In this document: positions 1-11,001 of the stretch, one piece after another
Position numbering within the stretch: position 1 is the stretch's first letter
Layout of the letters: every line of letters starts with the position of its first letter
Origin: Cephalotus follicularis
Taxonomy: Eukaryota > Streptophyta > Magnoliopsida > Oxalidales > Cephalotaceae
Reading direction: 5' to 3'
Assembly: GCA_001972305.1 (NCBI GenBank)
Contig: BDDD01002295.1
Coordinates: 256,602 to 320,601 of the forward strand
Length of the DNA: 64,000 nucleotides
The notes under the pieces: model-generated
What the model was told of the DNA's origin: nothing
Database searches by the model: none
Seen by the model: only the letters and a program-made list of their open reading frames with translations
Program-made: the position numbers and the translations under genes

Positions 1-713
1 ATTCCTTCTCTCTATCACATGCACCTCTCTTTCTCTCTTGTTTCTATCTCTTCCCACCTTTCTCTTCTTTCCATTCTGTTTTGCAGGTTGCGGGAGGATA
101 GAAGACATGCAAGCATGCCTTTTTGCATGGTCTGGCATCTCCTGTCTCGGGGGACACCTGCCCTCCATGCAATCCTCCTTTGGTTCAGTCTCACAGGTAT
201 GCACAGACACCTGTTCTGTACCGATCCAGTCGACTGGATGCATTGGTCAGTCGACTGTCCACAGCATGCATCAGGCAGTCGACTGCACCCCTGTGACAGT
301 CGGCTGCCCCTTCATAAACTAGGCAGTCGACTTCCCCCCTGTGGTAGTCGGCTGTCAAGGGCTATTTTATGGTTTCTTATGCTTGATTTTCACCAAATTG
401 CATCTCCATTCTTCCCAAGAAATTACCAATCACAAATTATAATAATTGGTCATTAAATTCAAATGAGTGCACATTTTATTAATCATTATTACAATGTACA
501 CGAATTGAATTTGCGGTTATTACAAGTATTGTAAAGGATTTGTATTGTATTAAATCGTATGGATGGATTATTGATATTGTAACTTCCGCAAATGAGATAC
601 ATTGCAAAGTTTTAAGTTTTTCCGCATTTTTATATTGCTAGTCCCGACCATTGTATTGTGTATTGGATAGAGAGTAATGCCACATGTCCGCCCTGCGGGT
701 GCGGGGTGTTACA
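1..713 (+). mobile_element. L1: 3' part of a Ty3/gypsy-type LTR, cut by the window edge
   Basis: The right end reads GGGGTGTTACA at 703-713, the usual terminus of the gypsy LTRs in this window (compare G4 at 20218-20227). It is followed directly by the 3' non-coding part of copia C1, so it is read as an LTR inserted into C1. The first 90 bases are pyrimidine-rich and end in TTTTGCAG/GT, which resembles a leader or splice acceptor. A motif array follows at 227-354. The 5' LTR end is outside the window, so whether this is a solo LTR or one end of a full element is unknown. The short reading frames here are not convincing coding. Confidence 0.7.
227..354. repeat. Array of the palindrome CAGTCGACTG (6 sites, 21/28-bp register)
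   Basis: Sites begin at 227, 248, 276, 297, 324 and 345, giving steps of 21, 28, 21, 27 and 21 bp. Three are perfect 10-bp palindromes and the others are one- or two-base variants such as CAGTCGGCTG. The bases between sites differ, so this is a spaced motif array and not a simple tandem repeat. Confidence 0.85.
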
Positions 714-1254
714 ATATGCATTTCATATTTCATTGGTGCATTCTTCCTTAATTTTGATGTTCTTGAAAAACAATCTAACGATTTGTAATTCGTTTTGCTA
801 TTGTGTCTATGAACAATTCAAAGTTTGTAATTCAGTTTGATATGGTGTTTTTCATTGTTAATCTACTTGGATGATTTGTAAAATGAAAACAATTGTTTAG
901 TTTGTTGTTTAAATGTTAGGAGTTGAATGGTTATTGATTTGTTGGTATGAATGGCTTGTAATGGATTTGATGTTATTGTGTTTTGTTAATTATGATTAAA
1001 CCTTTTTGATTGATAACAAAAAGGGGGAGAAAATAGTGAGGAGATTGATAGTGAGAAAATGACAAATTAAAATACCACTTGTAGGGCGAGTTAATGAACT
1101 AAGGTGGAGTTTATAAATTGAGGGGGAGTTATGTGTTTCTTTAAACTTATGCATTAATGTAATATTATTTTAAGTTGTACAATTTTTGTTTAAAAATGTA
1201 GCAATTTTTCTTTAAAAATGTAGCAAATTTTGTCATCATCGAAAAGGGGGAGAT
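714..1254 (+). mobile_element. C1: 3' untranslated internal remnant of a SIRE-like copia element
   Basis: This AT-rich stretch has no credible coding frame. It holds repeated purine tracts (near 1018-1030, 1117-1126 and 1241-1254), typical of the region between the last ORF and the 3' LTR of SIRE-like elements. It leads without a break into the LTR at 1255. All pol and ORF3 sequence of C1 lies to the left, beyond L1 and outside the window. Confidence 0.65.
1241..1254 (+). promoter_or_regulatory. Polypurine tract of C1
   Basis: The sequence GAAAAGGGGGAGAT directly abuts the TG of the LTR at 1255. This is the expected position for the plus-strand priming PPT of a copia element. The equivalent purine runs in C7 and C2 read AAGTGGGAGAT and AATTGGGAGAT on the minus strand. 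Confidence 0.8.
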
Positions 1255-2464
1255 TGTTGACATTTATGTCTCAATCCTAGTTTTGATGATAACATATTTG
1301 TATTTAACAAAGTTTCTTTTTGTGCAAGTAAAAATAGAATGTTGCAAAAACAAACCAGAAAACTGCAAATACAGGTTAAAGCGTCGACGCTTTAAAAGTA
1401 AGGGTCAACGCTTTGTGAAACTGTCGAAGCCTGGGTACAAAGCGTCAACAGTTGGAGCATTTCGAGCAAAGGAAAAATTTCCAAAACCATCAACGCTCTG
1501 AGGAAAGCGTCAGCGCTTTGAGGCTAAGAGCCAACGCTTAAGATGCCTATATCAGCGGTTAAAAACAGGGACTTTTGGGCCAATGAAAATTGCCCAAAGC
1601 GGCGACGCTCAACACAAACCGTCAGCGCTTTGAGGGAAACCGTCTACCCTAAAACTCAAGACCGCCAGCGCTTAGAGAAGAGTTTTCAAATTCAAAATTC
1701 CAACGGTCAGATAAGCGTCGACGCAAATTCCAACGGTCACATAAGCGTCGACGCTTTGCGCACTGGAGAAAATATTGACAGATTTTTAATGCGCCGTCTT
1801 TGAAGCAAAAAGCCCCAAGACATAACCAACGGATCTTTAACCTCAAAAACGGCTTCAGACACAACATTTCTGCACTGAACAAGTAGAATAACACAAGATT
1901 ATACAAGAGAACAAGAGAATAAAAAAGCTACATCAAGATCAATCAAGTACAAGAGCAAATCACAAACTTTCATATCAAAGAAAAGCAATATCAAGATCCT
2001 CTTTGTTTATTTGTGAGCTACAAATTTTCTGTAATCAAACCTTTAAGAGGTTGTCCAAAAACATAAATCATTCTTGTAATCTACACTTGTAAAGGGGAGT
2101 GAACCCTAAGTAAGCTTGGGGAGTGAATCCAGAAGAGAGATTGGGTAGAGAACCCATTGTGATTGAGGTCAATTACTAAAAATTGTAAGGTGTTACGATT
2201 TGCACCCTCAATCCTAAATCAAAGAAGGAAACTAGTGGAATCTCAAGAAGTTCCTTGAGAAAGTGGACGTAGGCACTACATTTACCGAACCACTATAAAA
2301 TTGCGTTTGGATCTCTCTAACTCTCTCTTTAATCGCATTTCTTAAATTACTTTATTTATTTGTTTTTGATTGCATATTTGAATGTGTCCATAATCTTAAT
2401 TTAAATTTAAAAAGTTCATTGATTTACTATATACTACAATTCACCCCCCCTTGTAGTACTTTCA
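1255..2464 (+). mobile_element. C1: 3' LTR, SIRE-like Ty1/copia (about 1.2 kb)
   Basis: The LTR starts TGTTGACATTTATGTCTCAA and ends ACTTTCA, directly after a PPT. The first 75 bases almost match the start of the C5 LTR at 34861. The end (a C-run, then TTGTA...TTTCA) matches the reverse-strand ends of C6 and C8. The U3 part carries a GCGTCGACGC array (1381-1756). I see no strong TATA box after the array, only TTTTTAATGC-like sequence near 1785. At 2465 it meets G1 in the middle of its pol, so C1 was inserted into G1; the right TSD copy would be CTAAC. Confidence 0.85.
1381..1756. repeat. Array of GCGTCGACGC-type motifs in the C1 LTR
   Basis: Core GTC (or its variants) begins at 1383, 1404, 1423, 1444, 1489, 1509, 1530, 1551, 1601, 1621, 1642, 1664, 1717 and 1747. 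Steps of 19-22 bp dominate, with gaps of 30-53 bp where a site appears lost. Perfect palindromes occur at 1381, 1715 and 1745. Variants such as GTCAAC fit CpG decay and others such as GTCAGC do not. The spacer sequence is unrelated from step to step. Confidence 0.85.
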
Positions 2465-3486
2465 CTAACTTCCAAGTTCAACCTTTGGAAATTTCTCACT
2501 AATTCCACCTGTGTGGTAATCATGATTGCTAAATTTCCCGTGCTCTTTTGACTCACGGCGTTTTCCTCGACATTTGCTTTTCATGGATGATACTGAATAG
2601 TGCAGTCATAATCCTTAATAAGTTCCAGCCATCTCCTTTGCCTCATGTTTAACTCCTTCTAGGTAAAAATATATTTAAGACTTTTATGATTGGTGAAAAT
2701 TTCACACTTCTCTCCATATAAATAGTGCCGCCAAATCTTTAGTGCAAAAATGACTACATTCAATTCAAGATCATGAGTAGGGTAATTCTGTTAATGCACT
2801 TTAAGCTGCCTAGAAGCATAAGCGATCACATTCTCCTGTTGCATCAACACGCAACCAAGCCCTTTGCGAGACGCATCACTATACACCACGTAACCTTCTG
2901 ATCCAGAGGGTAAGGCTAATATTGGTGCATTCATCAATCTCTCCTTTAATTCCAAGAAACTCCTTTCGCATTGGTCGGACCATTCAAATTTGACATTCTT
3001 CTGTGTCAACCTTTTAAGAGGGTTCGCAATACGAGAGAAATTTTTGACAAATCTTCGATAATTGCCTGCCAATCTCAGAAAACTTCGTATTTCGACTATC
3101 GATGTTTTTCTCTGCCACTCTCTTATCGCCTCTGTCTTAGCGGGGTCTATTGAGATACCTTCCTCTGTGATCACATGACCCAAAAAGGATACCTCCTCCA
3201 TCCAAAATTGGCATTTACTGAACTTAGCATAAAGCCGTTCCTTCCTCAGTGTTTATAACAAGCTAATCAAGTGCTCTTCATGCTCCTCTCGACTCTTTGA
3301 GTATACTAAAATGTCATCAATGAAAACTATCACAAACAGATCCAAAAATTCGCTAAATATCCTATTAATCAAATCCATGAATACAGCTGAAGCGTTCACT
3401 AATCCAAATGACATTACCAAAAACTCGTAATGACCATATCTTGTTCTAAAAGAAGTTTTTGGTACATCTTGTTTCTTAACCTTCAC
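2465..3486 (-). pseudogene. G1 pol remnant: RT palm C-terminus and RNase H of a gypsy chromovirus-like element
   Basis: On the minus strand 3486-3253 encodes the RT palm with the catalytic box [10 protein letters not shown], the gypsy form of the YxDD motif. After a break, 3201-2791 encodes the RT thumb and RNase H start ([16 protein letters not shown], then [16 protein letters not shown], then [18 protein letters not shown]). RNase H-like sequence continues in degraded frames to about 2600. The integrase is absent because the C1 LTR interrupts at 2465. Stops and at least two frameshifts show it is dead. In life this enzyme copies the element RNA inside virus-like particles. Confidence 0.85.
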
Positions 3487-3525
3487 TTGATGGTAACCCG
3501 ATTGAAGATCAATCTTCGAAAAATA

Positions 3526-4470
3526 TCATGCGTTCTTGAGCAGATCCAATAAATCATTGATCCTTGGTTGCGGATACTTATTCTTGATGGTAACTTGATT
3601 CAATTCTTGATAATCGATACAGAGTCTCATCGTCCCATCTTTCTTCTTCACGAACAACACTGGTGCACCCAATGGTGATACACTCGGTCGGATAAACCCT
3701 ATATCCAAAAGTTCTTGCAATTGATTCTTTAACTCTTTCAGCTTGGTTAGCGCCATATGGTAAGGACTCTTTGAAATAGGAGCCATTCCAGGTACCAAGT
3801 CAATTGCAAACACTACTTCTCGATCCGGTGGTATACCAGGTAGATCTTCAGGAAATACATTCGTAAAGTCCTTAATAAGATGAACATCTTCTATCTTCAT
3901 CTTTTCTTCATCGGTATCCACCACATACGCTAGGTAACCTTCACAACCGTTTCTCGACAATCGTTTAGCTTGAATTGTTGAGATGAAGCTTAAAGGTTTA
4001 CTAACACCGGTAATTTGAAAAATAAACTCAGGTTGATTAGGTATAGCAAACCTAACATCCTTCTTCAAGCAGTCAACGCTAGCATGATTTGCCGAGAGCC
4101 GATCCATGCCTAGTATTACGTTAAAATTCAGGATTTCTAGAGGTACTAGGTCTACTAGCAACTTCCTATCACAAAGCTCTAGTTCACATGACCTATATAC
4201 TTTATCGGCTATCAAGGAATTTCCATTGGGCGTTTCAACTGCTAAACCTATATCCAAATCTTGTGATGGGGTACTTAAATATCTCACAAAAGATAAGGAC
4301 ACAAATGAATGCGTCGCTCCGGTTTCAAACAATACATGAGCACCTTTAGAGCATACGGGAAAAGTACATGTCACCACGTCATTAGGATTCTCCACCTCAT
4401 CCATTGTCATAGCATATGTCCTAGTCGGTGCTCTAGCTTGTTGTGCTCCACCCTCTCCTTGTCCTCCCAT
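3526..4470 (-). pseudogene. G1 aspartic protease and RT N-terminal part
   Basis: This 314-codon minus-strand frame starts with a protease domain. The motif [11 protein letters not shown] replaces the usual D[ST]G with ETG, so the catalytic Asp is lost; [16 protein letters not shown] follows. It continues through the protease-RT linker ([18 protein letters not shown]) into RT fingers ([20 protein letters not shown], then [15 protein letters not shown]). Order and wording fit Tekay/Del-type chromoviruses. A frame break near 3520 separates it from the catalytic palm. It lies downstream of gag (4407-5445) and upstream of RNase H, as expected. Confidence 0.85.
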
Positions 4471-5445
4471 TTTTGGTCGAGTACACTAGTTTGACATGTG
4501 CCCTTCCTGACCACAATTATAGCATCTAATTGGTTGTTGAGCTTGATTTTGTCCTTGCTGATACTCCCTTGCCTGGTGTCCTGGCTTTCCACACTTATAA
4601 CATACCCCCTTTCCTTGCAAGCATTCCCCATGATGAGTCTTCCCATATTGTTTAAGAGTTTTAGGGTCTCTTCCCCCATCAGACCTCGCTTTCTTGTTTT
4701 TATTGCCAGAGGATTCGCCTGCCTTCCTCTTTCCTTGTCCCTGCTCTGCTCGTTTTTATTGTTACCTTTGATTGTCAATCTCTATTCTCAGCGCACACTT
4801 CAATACTGCTTCGTAGGTTTGTAGGTATTGTGCTATCAAAAACCTTTGAATATGAGGTTTTAGACCTTGGAAAAACCTGTGTGCCCTTCTCTCTTCTATT
4901 GCTACCATGTGAGCCCCATATCTAGACAGCCTCGCAAAATTTGCCTCGTATTGACCCACAGTTTCTGACTCACCCTGCTCTAATCGCAGAAAGTCCTCCT
5001 CCATTTTGTCCTTCATTGTCTGAGGAAAATATTTGTCCATAAATATTTCCTTAAATCTTTCCCATGTCATTGCGTCTAACTCCCGTTGTGTCTTCGTTCT
5101 CTCAATCATGCTCCACCATTGATCTGCTTCTCCTTCTAGCTTGTAAATTTAAAATTCAACTTTCTGACGGTCAGTGTAATTCAACGCTCTGAAAATCTTC
5201 TCAATCCCTTGGATCAACGTCTCGGCTTCCATAGGATTTACCGTTCCCGAGAAAGTCTTCAGATTTTGTCTTACGAATTGCTCAAGGGTTGGCCTTGCTG
5301 GCAAAGGCGCTTGATGGTTATCATTGTTGTTATTAGCAATAACTTGAGCCAATTGACTCAACACCGCGGTTAGAGAGTTATTTTCTCCACCGTCTTGGGC
5401 ATTCCCATTTATTCTTTGACCACGATCTCTTCTTACATTAGCCAT
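4407..5445 (-). pseudogene. G1 gag, frameshifted, with two decayed zinc knuckles
   Basis: The likely start is the ATG at 5445 (MANVRRDRGQRINGNAQDGG). The capsid-like region contains TFSGTVNPMEAETLIQGIEK and, after a break near 5110-5149, DAMTWERFKEIFMDKYFPQ and FLRLEQGESETVGQYEANF, which are typical plant gypsy Gag wording. Near 4490-4610 a third frame encodes two CCHC-like knuckles, CYKCGKPGH... and CYNCGQEGHMSN, each lacking its last Cys. The protein would package element RNA. At least two frameshifts make it non-functional. Confidence 0.8.
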
Positions 5446-5741
5446 CTAGTTAGCATTCACATGTTAGTTCTTACCCTTCGACAATTCTACTCATATGTTA
5501 GGTAAAAAAATTAAATCCTAATACCCACGATCTTACAAAGAACTAACAATTTTATTTATCTTACACTTCCTTTATACATATCTTACATTTCTACATTTCT
5601 ACATATCATACAGAAAGCTTCTTCCTTGTCACTCTAATCCTCATCACCAGAAGTATTGTCATCGGATATCTCCTCTCAAATACGTCTTATTATCATCATC
5701 AGATTTTCTCTAACTCCTTGCATAATTATTCCATTGATTCC
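5446..5741. other. Non-coding spacer between the G1 leader ORF and gag
   Basis: This stretch is AT-rich, with no supported reading frame or structure. It separates the 93-codon leader ORF (ending 5742) from the gag ATG at 5445 on the minus strand. Confidence 0.5.
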
Positions 5742-6023
5742 CTAGATATATCTTAAAAGGACCTTTAAACCTGGTTTAATTTCTCTAAGAATTTTGTCAT
5801 TTCTTTCTATTTCCTGGTTATACTCTTCTTCCATTTGATATATATGTGTATAGAATTCTTCTCGGTTATTTGCTAAAATATGTCTCAAATTTTCCTTTTC
5901 TTCTCGAAGTTCCTGATTCTTAGCCATTAAAACCTGTACTTGCCATTCCACTGGCTCAAATGATCCACAATAAGAGAATCTCGTGCTAGCATCCGAATTG
6001 TAAGATTCACTTGTTGTTGACAT
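5742..6023 (-). CDS. Small ORF in the G1 leader, predicted coiled coil, function unknown
   Basis: This 93-codon frame lies on the element's own strand between the PBS (6082-6092) and gag, about 60 bases after the PBS. The N-terminus is Ser/Thr-rich (MSTTSESYNSDASTRFSYCG). From about residue 33 the sequence is heptad-like and strongly charged (AKNQELREEKENLRHILANN, then EEYNQEIERNDKILREI), which predicts a coiled coil. I do not recognise a family. It is uninterrupted although gag and pol of the same element are broken, but its shortness makes that weak evidence. It may be a real leader ORF or a chance frame. Confidence 0.4.
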   Translation of the reverse strand: MSTTSESYNSDASTRFSYCGSFEPVEWQVQVLMAKNQELREEKENLRHILANNREEFYTHIYQMEEEYNQEIERNDKILREIKPGLKVLLRYI

Positions 6024-6081
6024 CTAAAAAGCAGGTTAGCAAATACACAATTTATATCCTCAAATATAACAATAATAAATT

Positions 6082-6092
6082 CTCTGATACCA
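6082..6092 (-). promoter_or_regulatory. G1 primer-binding site (initiator Met tRNA)
   Basis: The minus strand reads TGGTATCAGAG, the complement of the plant initiator-Met tRNA 3' end. It lies five bases from the LTR terminus (TTACA at 6102-6098). This fixes the 5' LTR of G1 on the right and the minus orientation. Confidence 0.85.
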
Positions 6093-6097
6093 ATCTT

Positions 6098-6161
6098 TGT
6101 AATGCCCCCGATCTGAGTTTGCTAAATGCTCAAAGCAAACTTCGAGGATTCGGTGCGTTAC
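6098..6161. repeat. Imperfect inverted repeat at the U5 end of the G1 LTR
   Basis: The segment begins TGTAATGCCCCCGATC and ends GATTCGGTGCGTTACA, which pair as imperfect inverted ends. An internal stem GAGTTTGCT / AGCAAACTT surrounds a short loop. It would fold as a hairpin in RNA next to the PBS. Confidence 0.55.
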
Positions 6162-6985
6162 AAGGGGGGTGAGACCTTTAATCATTCTAACAATCTCGAT
6201 GTTAAGACCTAATCAAAACCTCATAATTTAAAAACTAAACTTCCAAACATCCTACTCTCAACGATATACTATAACAATTCAATTCTAATGTTTTTACAAA
6301 ATACATAATTGGTCATATTACAAATACACAACGGAAATATAAACTTGTTACATCACAAAATAGTTATTGCATAACATAATTTCGTTCCCAAAACTTCTTT
6401 TATGAACTTCCTCTAAAGCTCGAAAAGCCACGTTCAACCACTTCCTGGAAAATTTTATTTGAAAACAAAATCATTGAAAGGAGTGAGCATCAAATAGCCC
6501 AGTAAGGGTTTCTTTCTGATCATATCTCATGAATCAGAACATTTAATAAAAACTAACCCAATTGAACCATGCTTCATCAGGGCATTGTGCACTCCCCGAT
6601 TACTATCCTTACATCACATGCATGTTCGCGAGTACTCAATGTGACACCCCGCTTAAGAGTGGGCAAGGAGACAGAGCTCTCAATGCCATCCTAAAGGAAA
6701 GAACCAGATCCATCCATGAGATGAAGCCGCCCTTGTGACAGGAATGAACTGGATCCATCGAAATGGAGAAAAGTATGGCTGTTCTATATAAGAAATGATC
6801 CTAGAACCTAATCATATGATGTGCCTTTCGATGGATTGGCTTAGGAGTTAGTGGAAGCTCTAAGGTTAAGCGTGTTACGCTCAAGAAACCAGGATGGATG
6901 ACCTCCTGGGAAGTCTGACCAATCCATCAAGTAGGACAAAATCATGATGTACCACGCCCATGGGACAAAAGCGGACAATTTCTCT
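6098..6985 (-). mobile_element. G1: 3' part of its 5' LTR, cut by C2
   Basis: On the minus strand this LTR ends GGGGGCATTACA next to the PBS. The left end forms an imperfect inverted repeat (6098-6161). The rest is non-coding. The other LTR end is not found: at about 6986 the sequence becomes the 3' LTR of C2. A TGTGACACCCCG string at about 6647 could be the start of yet another LTR but has no partner end. Confidence 0.65.
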
Positions 6986-8888
6986 TGTGGTTTTTTGGAA
7001 GCAAGAATAGGTTGAAGGCATGTTTTAGGGTTTAGGTAACTAAAATGAATAACTTTGATTTTTATGTCAAAGCATTCCAACCCTTGGGAATAAATCACAA
7101 GACCTAAGCTCATAAACATGTATCAACCTCCAAGGATCTCTAATTAAGGCACCAACTAAACAAAAGCATAAGAAGAAGGTAAGGGTTTGGCCATAGATAG
7201 AAAGAGGGGAGAATCATCACCTTGGAATGAAGACTCCTTCCTTCAAGATCCCTCTACACTTTGTCAAAGTTGAATCAACAAGATAACCCTCCTTGAATCC
7301 GTGAGCTCCTTTCCTCTAATGCTAAATTCACTCCTACTCAAAATACTCTAATTTAAACTAAGATCATAACAAGAAGTGCTAACCTTCAAGACAAAGACTA
7401 GCACCACCTATTTTGATCAATAGAAAGGAGGAGATTAGAGAATATCTCTCACAAAAGTTCTAAACTTTTTCACTCTTAGTTTTTCTTCTTTACCCTTGCC
7501 TTTTCTTTTAGATGAATTGAAGAAGAATGAATGAATAATGAGTGAGAGCATGTGTGATAAAGAAGGAATTTTGGATTTTTCACCTCCCAAAGGTATATTC
7601 CAAAATTACATGTGCTAAGCCATCATTACTCACACAAAATATCTCATTTTTAATCTTTGTTTAATCACTTCGTTCATATGCATTACAAGTGTTACCATAA
7701 GAACTTGCCAAATGTCATACAAAGAATTATGAAACAAAGTAGCTTCTCCAAGAAGCTTTCCTCCATCAAGTGACACATGCACTGCATATGTTACTTGTCC
7801 GAAAATCAGGCGGGACCCGATTGCCCGGATTGAAATATGGTAAAGACGATAAGTGTCCGGAATTTTCTCAGGATTCCGTATACTCATTTCAATTAGTCAC
7901 CCGACCATCAAAATGAACCTAGATCAACATCTCACATTATTCTAGGTGTGGAATTGACTTCCACGTATTGCATCCATTTACCAACAATCCAGTACAATGT
8001 CCTGACTACAGTAGATGTCACTATTTCCCTCATCATGATCTTGGCTCTGACTATGACTTAAGGTAAGGATATGTGTCAACACTAGTAATGTCATAATTCG
8101 AATTAATCCGTAATCCCAATACGACTATTGGTGTACCTTTCTGGAAACCTTGTTTCCAGTCCACCTACACCTGGCCAGGTATTTACAAGCTCATAATGGA
8201 TACAGATACTTTAGATCCTATCACCCTCGCATTGGGTGTGATGATTCCATGTTGCGTACTCTCCTACATCCATATAGATCCTCAAGACCCAAAGACCATC
8301 GTTTTGCCAGCTCCCCGAAAGAACTGAGTAAGGTGGAGATCAAAGCCAGGAAGTCTCTACACAATGCAGAGCAGCCGCTCAGGTCTAAGGAAATACGCAG
8401 ATCCTCTCAGGTTCTGCATGTCATTAAAGGCTGTACTCTAGTATAATAGAGAGGATTTACTACTGACACTAGATATGCGACTATCCAAGTAGTGTTCCTA
8501 TAATAGGTCATGTTCAGTGTACATGCTCCAAGCATGCACCCCATATTAGCTCTAAGGACTTCACCCAGGTGGTAATGAGATCATCCAATACAGCAAGTCT
8601 ATCCGGTTCATTAATGCCTAAAAAGTGAACCTATGACTTGGAACAATTTAGTCATAGGGGATAACGGAGCCGATCTCATAGCCCTCGGGTTGACATCCAA
8701 CCCTTTATGACAAGGCTCCATATATGTAAGCAGTTTAATAAAGCAACTTCATAAATACAATAAAACATATATAGACTGCCTTTATAAATAAAGTTTGCAC
8801 ATAGTAACATAAAAGAATATGATTATTTACATCAAAAGTAGAGTTTACATGAACAATTAGGGCTTGACTGGTCACTCACCCTGTAACA
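6986..8888 (-). mobile_element. C2: 3' LTR, Angela/Tork-like Ty1/copia
   Basis: On the minus strand it starts TGTTACAGGGTGAGTGACC (right end at 8888) and follows a PPT (AATTGGGAGAT, 8899-8889). Blocks along its length match the LTRs of C7, for example GGCGGGACCCGA near 7810 against 48560 and 61254, and the GGGTTGGAT/GGTTCAC block near 8630-8700. The left boundary is inferred by alignment to the C7 LTR start and is uncertain by tens of bases. Reading frames inside it (such as 8150-8446) are not real genes. Confidence 0.75.
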
Positions 8889-11001
8889 ATCTCCCAATTG
8901 GCCTTCAAGCCACGAAGACCTATAGATTAAGCCCATTGTACTACGATGACGCTCATGTACAATGTTTGAAAGGGCCTTGGTCAGTGGGTCTGCTATATTT
9001 GCCTATGAGGCAACTCTCTCTAATATAATATCTCTTCTATCAATGATCTCTCTGATCAGATGATACCACCGCTGGATATGCTTTGTGCGTCGATGAGACA
9101 TGGGTTCCTTGGTTTGTGCAACAGCCCCATCATTGTCGCAGTGTAGCACCACTGGATGACTGATGGGAGGAACAACACCTAGTTTAGAGATGAACTTATG
9201 CATCCAAACGCCCTCCTTTGCAGCATATGAGGCTGCAATGTACTCAGCTTCTGTTGTGGAGTCTGCAGTAGTCTCCTGCTTGTGACTCCTCCAACTAACT
9301 ACACCGCCATTCAGGATATAGACATGCCCCGAAACGGATTTGTAATCATCCGGATCACTGTTGAAACTGGAGTCTGTGAAGCCCTCCAATCTCAACTCAC
9401 TGTCTCCTCCGTAGATCAAGAATAAGTCTTGAGTCCTTCTAAGGTACTTTAAGATTGTCTTGACTACTCCCCAGTGTTTCTCACCGGGATCAGACTGAAA
9501 TCGACTTACTTGTCCTAAGGCAAATGTGACATTAGGACGGGTACATAGCATGGCATACATGATCGATCCCACAGCTGAAGCATAAGGAATCCGACTCATG
9601 ACATGCCTCTCATCAGATGTCTGTGGTGACATCTTCTTGGAGAGATGAATTCCATGACCAATTGGAAGTAGGCCACGTTTGGAATTCTCCATACTATATC
9701 GCTTCAGTATTTTACTGATATACCGGCATTGGGAAAGACCAAGCATCCTTTTAGATCTGTCCCTGAAGATCTTAATACCCAGTATATAGGACGCTTCTCC
9801 GAAATCTTTCATGGAGAAATTCTTGGAAAGCCATATTTTCACGGATTGCAACATCCCTACATCATTCCCAATGACTAGGATGTCATCCACATATAGCACC
9901 AAGAAAGTGATACAGGGTTCATTCTATTTTGCGATAAACACATGGCTCATCTATGTTCTTAATGAAGCCAAATGTTTTTATAGCATCATCAAAACGAATG
10001 TTCCAGCTACGAGATGCTTGCTTAAGACCATAGATCGATCTTTGGAGCTTACACACTAAGTGTGAAGTTCATTTGGATGTAAACCCCTCGGGTTGGGACA
10101 TGTAAATGTCCTCTTCAAGACTGCCATTTAGAAAAGATGTCTTGAAATCCATTTGCCATATCTCATAATCATAATGAGTAGTAATAGCAAGCAAAATCTG
10201 AATGTATTAGAGCATAGCAACTGGTGAGAAAGTTTCGGTATAGTCGACTCCATGTCTTTGTCTATACCCTTTGGCAACCAACCTTGCTTTGTATGTCTCT
10301 ATCTTTCCATCAGCGCCAATCTTCTTCTTTAAGATCCATTTGCAACCAATAGGCACTATGCCATCGGGAGCTTTGACCAAATTCAAAACTTGGTTGGCGT
10401 GCATGGAATCCATTTCGGATTTCATGGCTTCAAGCCATGCCCCAGAATCAGTGCCTTGCACTGCTTCCTGATAGCTGATAGGCTCATCATCCTCGATGAC
10501 GTTAGGTTCATCAGTGCCATCAATGAGAAAACCGTATCTCTCAGGTACAGTAGAAACCCTGCCTAATCTCCTCAGTTGAGGATTGCCTAAATGAGATCCA
10601 ATCTCATACTGGGATCTTACCCCAGCTGTGTCTATAGAGGTCCCAACCTCTAAGCCGTCATCATCCTGTGGTGTTTCTCCAGATGGAAACTCCTTGAGTT
10701 CCACTTTACTCCCACTACTTCCGCTGAGAATGTATTCCTTCTCCAAGAACACAACTTTGAGAGCTACACAGAATTTGTCCTCACTGGGGTGGTAGAAAAT
10801 GTATCCCATTGTTTCCTTGGGATACCCCACAAACTGACATCGATTCGATCATGCCTCTGGCTTAGAAGGTTCCATCCATCTCACGTAAGCTGGACAGCCC
10901 CGAACCTTTAAGCGGTTTAGGATGGGTTTCCTTCCTATATACACTTCGTAAGGTGTGGAAGGCACGAATTTTGAGGGAATTAGATTCAGGATGTATGCCA
11001 C
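8889..11001 (-). pseudogene. C2 pol remnant: end of integrase, RT and RNase H (Ty1/copia)
   Basis: Read on the minus strand, 11000-10840 holds the integrase end (KFVPSTPYEVYIGRKP). The frame 10830-10207 then runs from YPKETMGYIFYHPSEDKFCV through the pol linker to the RT start (CKWILKKKIGADGKIETYKA, then RLVAKGYRQRHGVDYTETF). The middle (10206-9903) is frame-broken. The frame 9902-9003 has the catalytic MVLYVDDILVIGND, GEASYILGIKIFRDR, IPYASAVGSIMYAMLC and the RNase H blocks (TDSSFNSDPDDYKS, ADSTTEAEYIAAS, LHCDNDGAVAQ, KHIQRWYHLIREIIDRRD). Wording fits Angela/Tork-like elements. Gag, protease and the integrase core are missing because C3 interrupts at 11002. Confidence 0.9.

Noticed and set aside
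1..90. Possible splice acceptor (pyrimidine tract with TTTTGCAG)
   Set aside because: It looks good in isolation, but the surroundings are LTR and no exon follows. It is kept only as a note in the L1 entry.
6647..6985. Possible second LTR start TGTGACACCCCG
   Set aside because: No matching end, TSD or partner was found.
8150..8446. 98-codon plus-strand frame
   Set aside because: It is antisense within the C2 LTR and without similarity.
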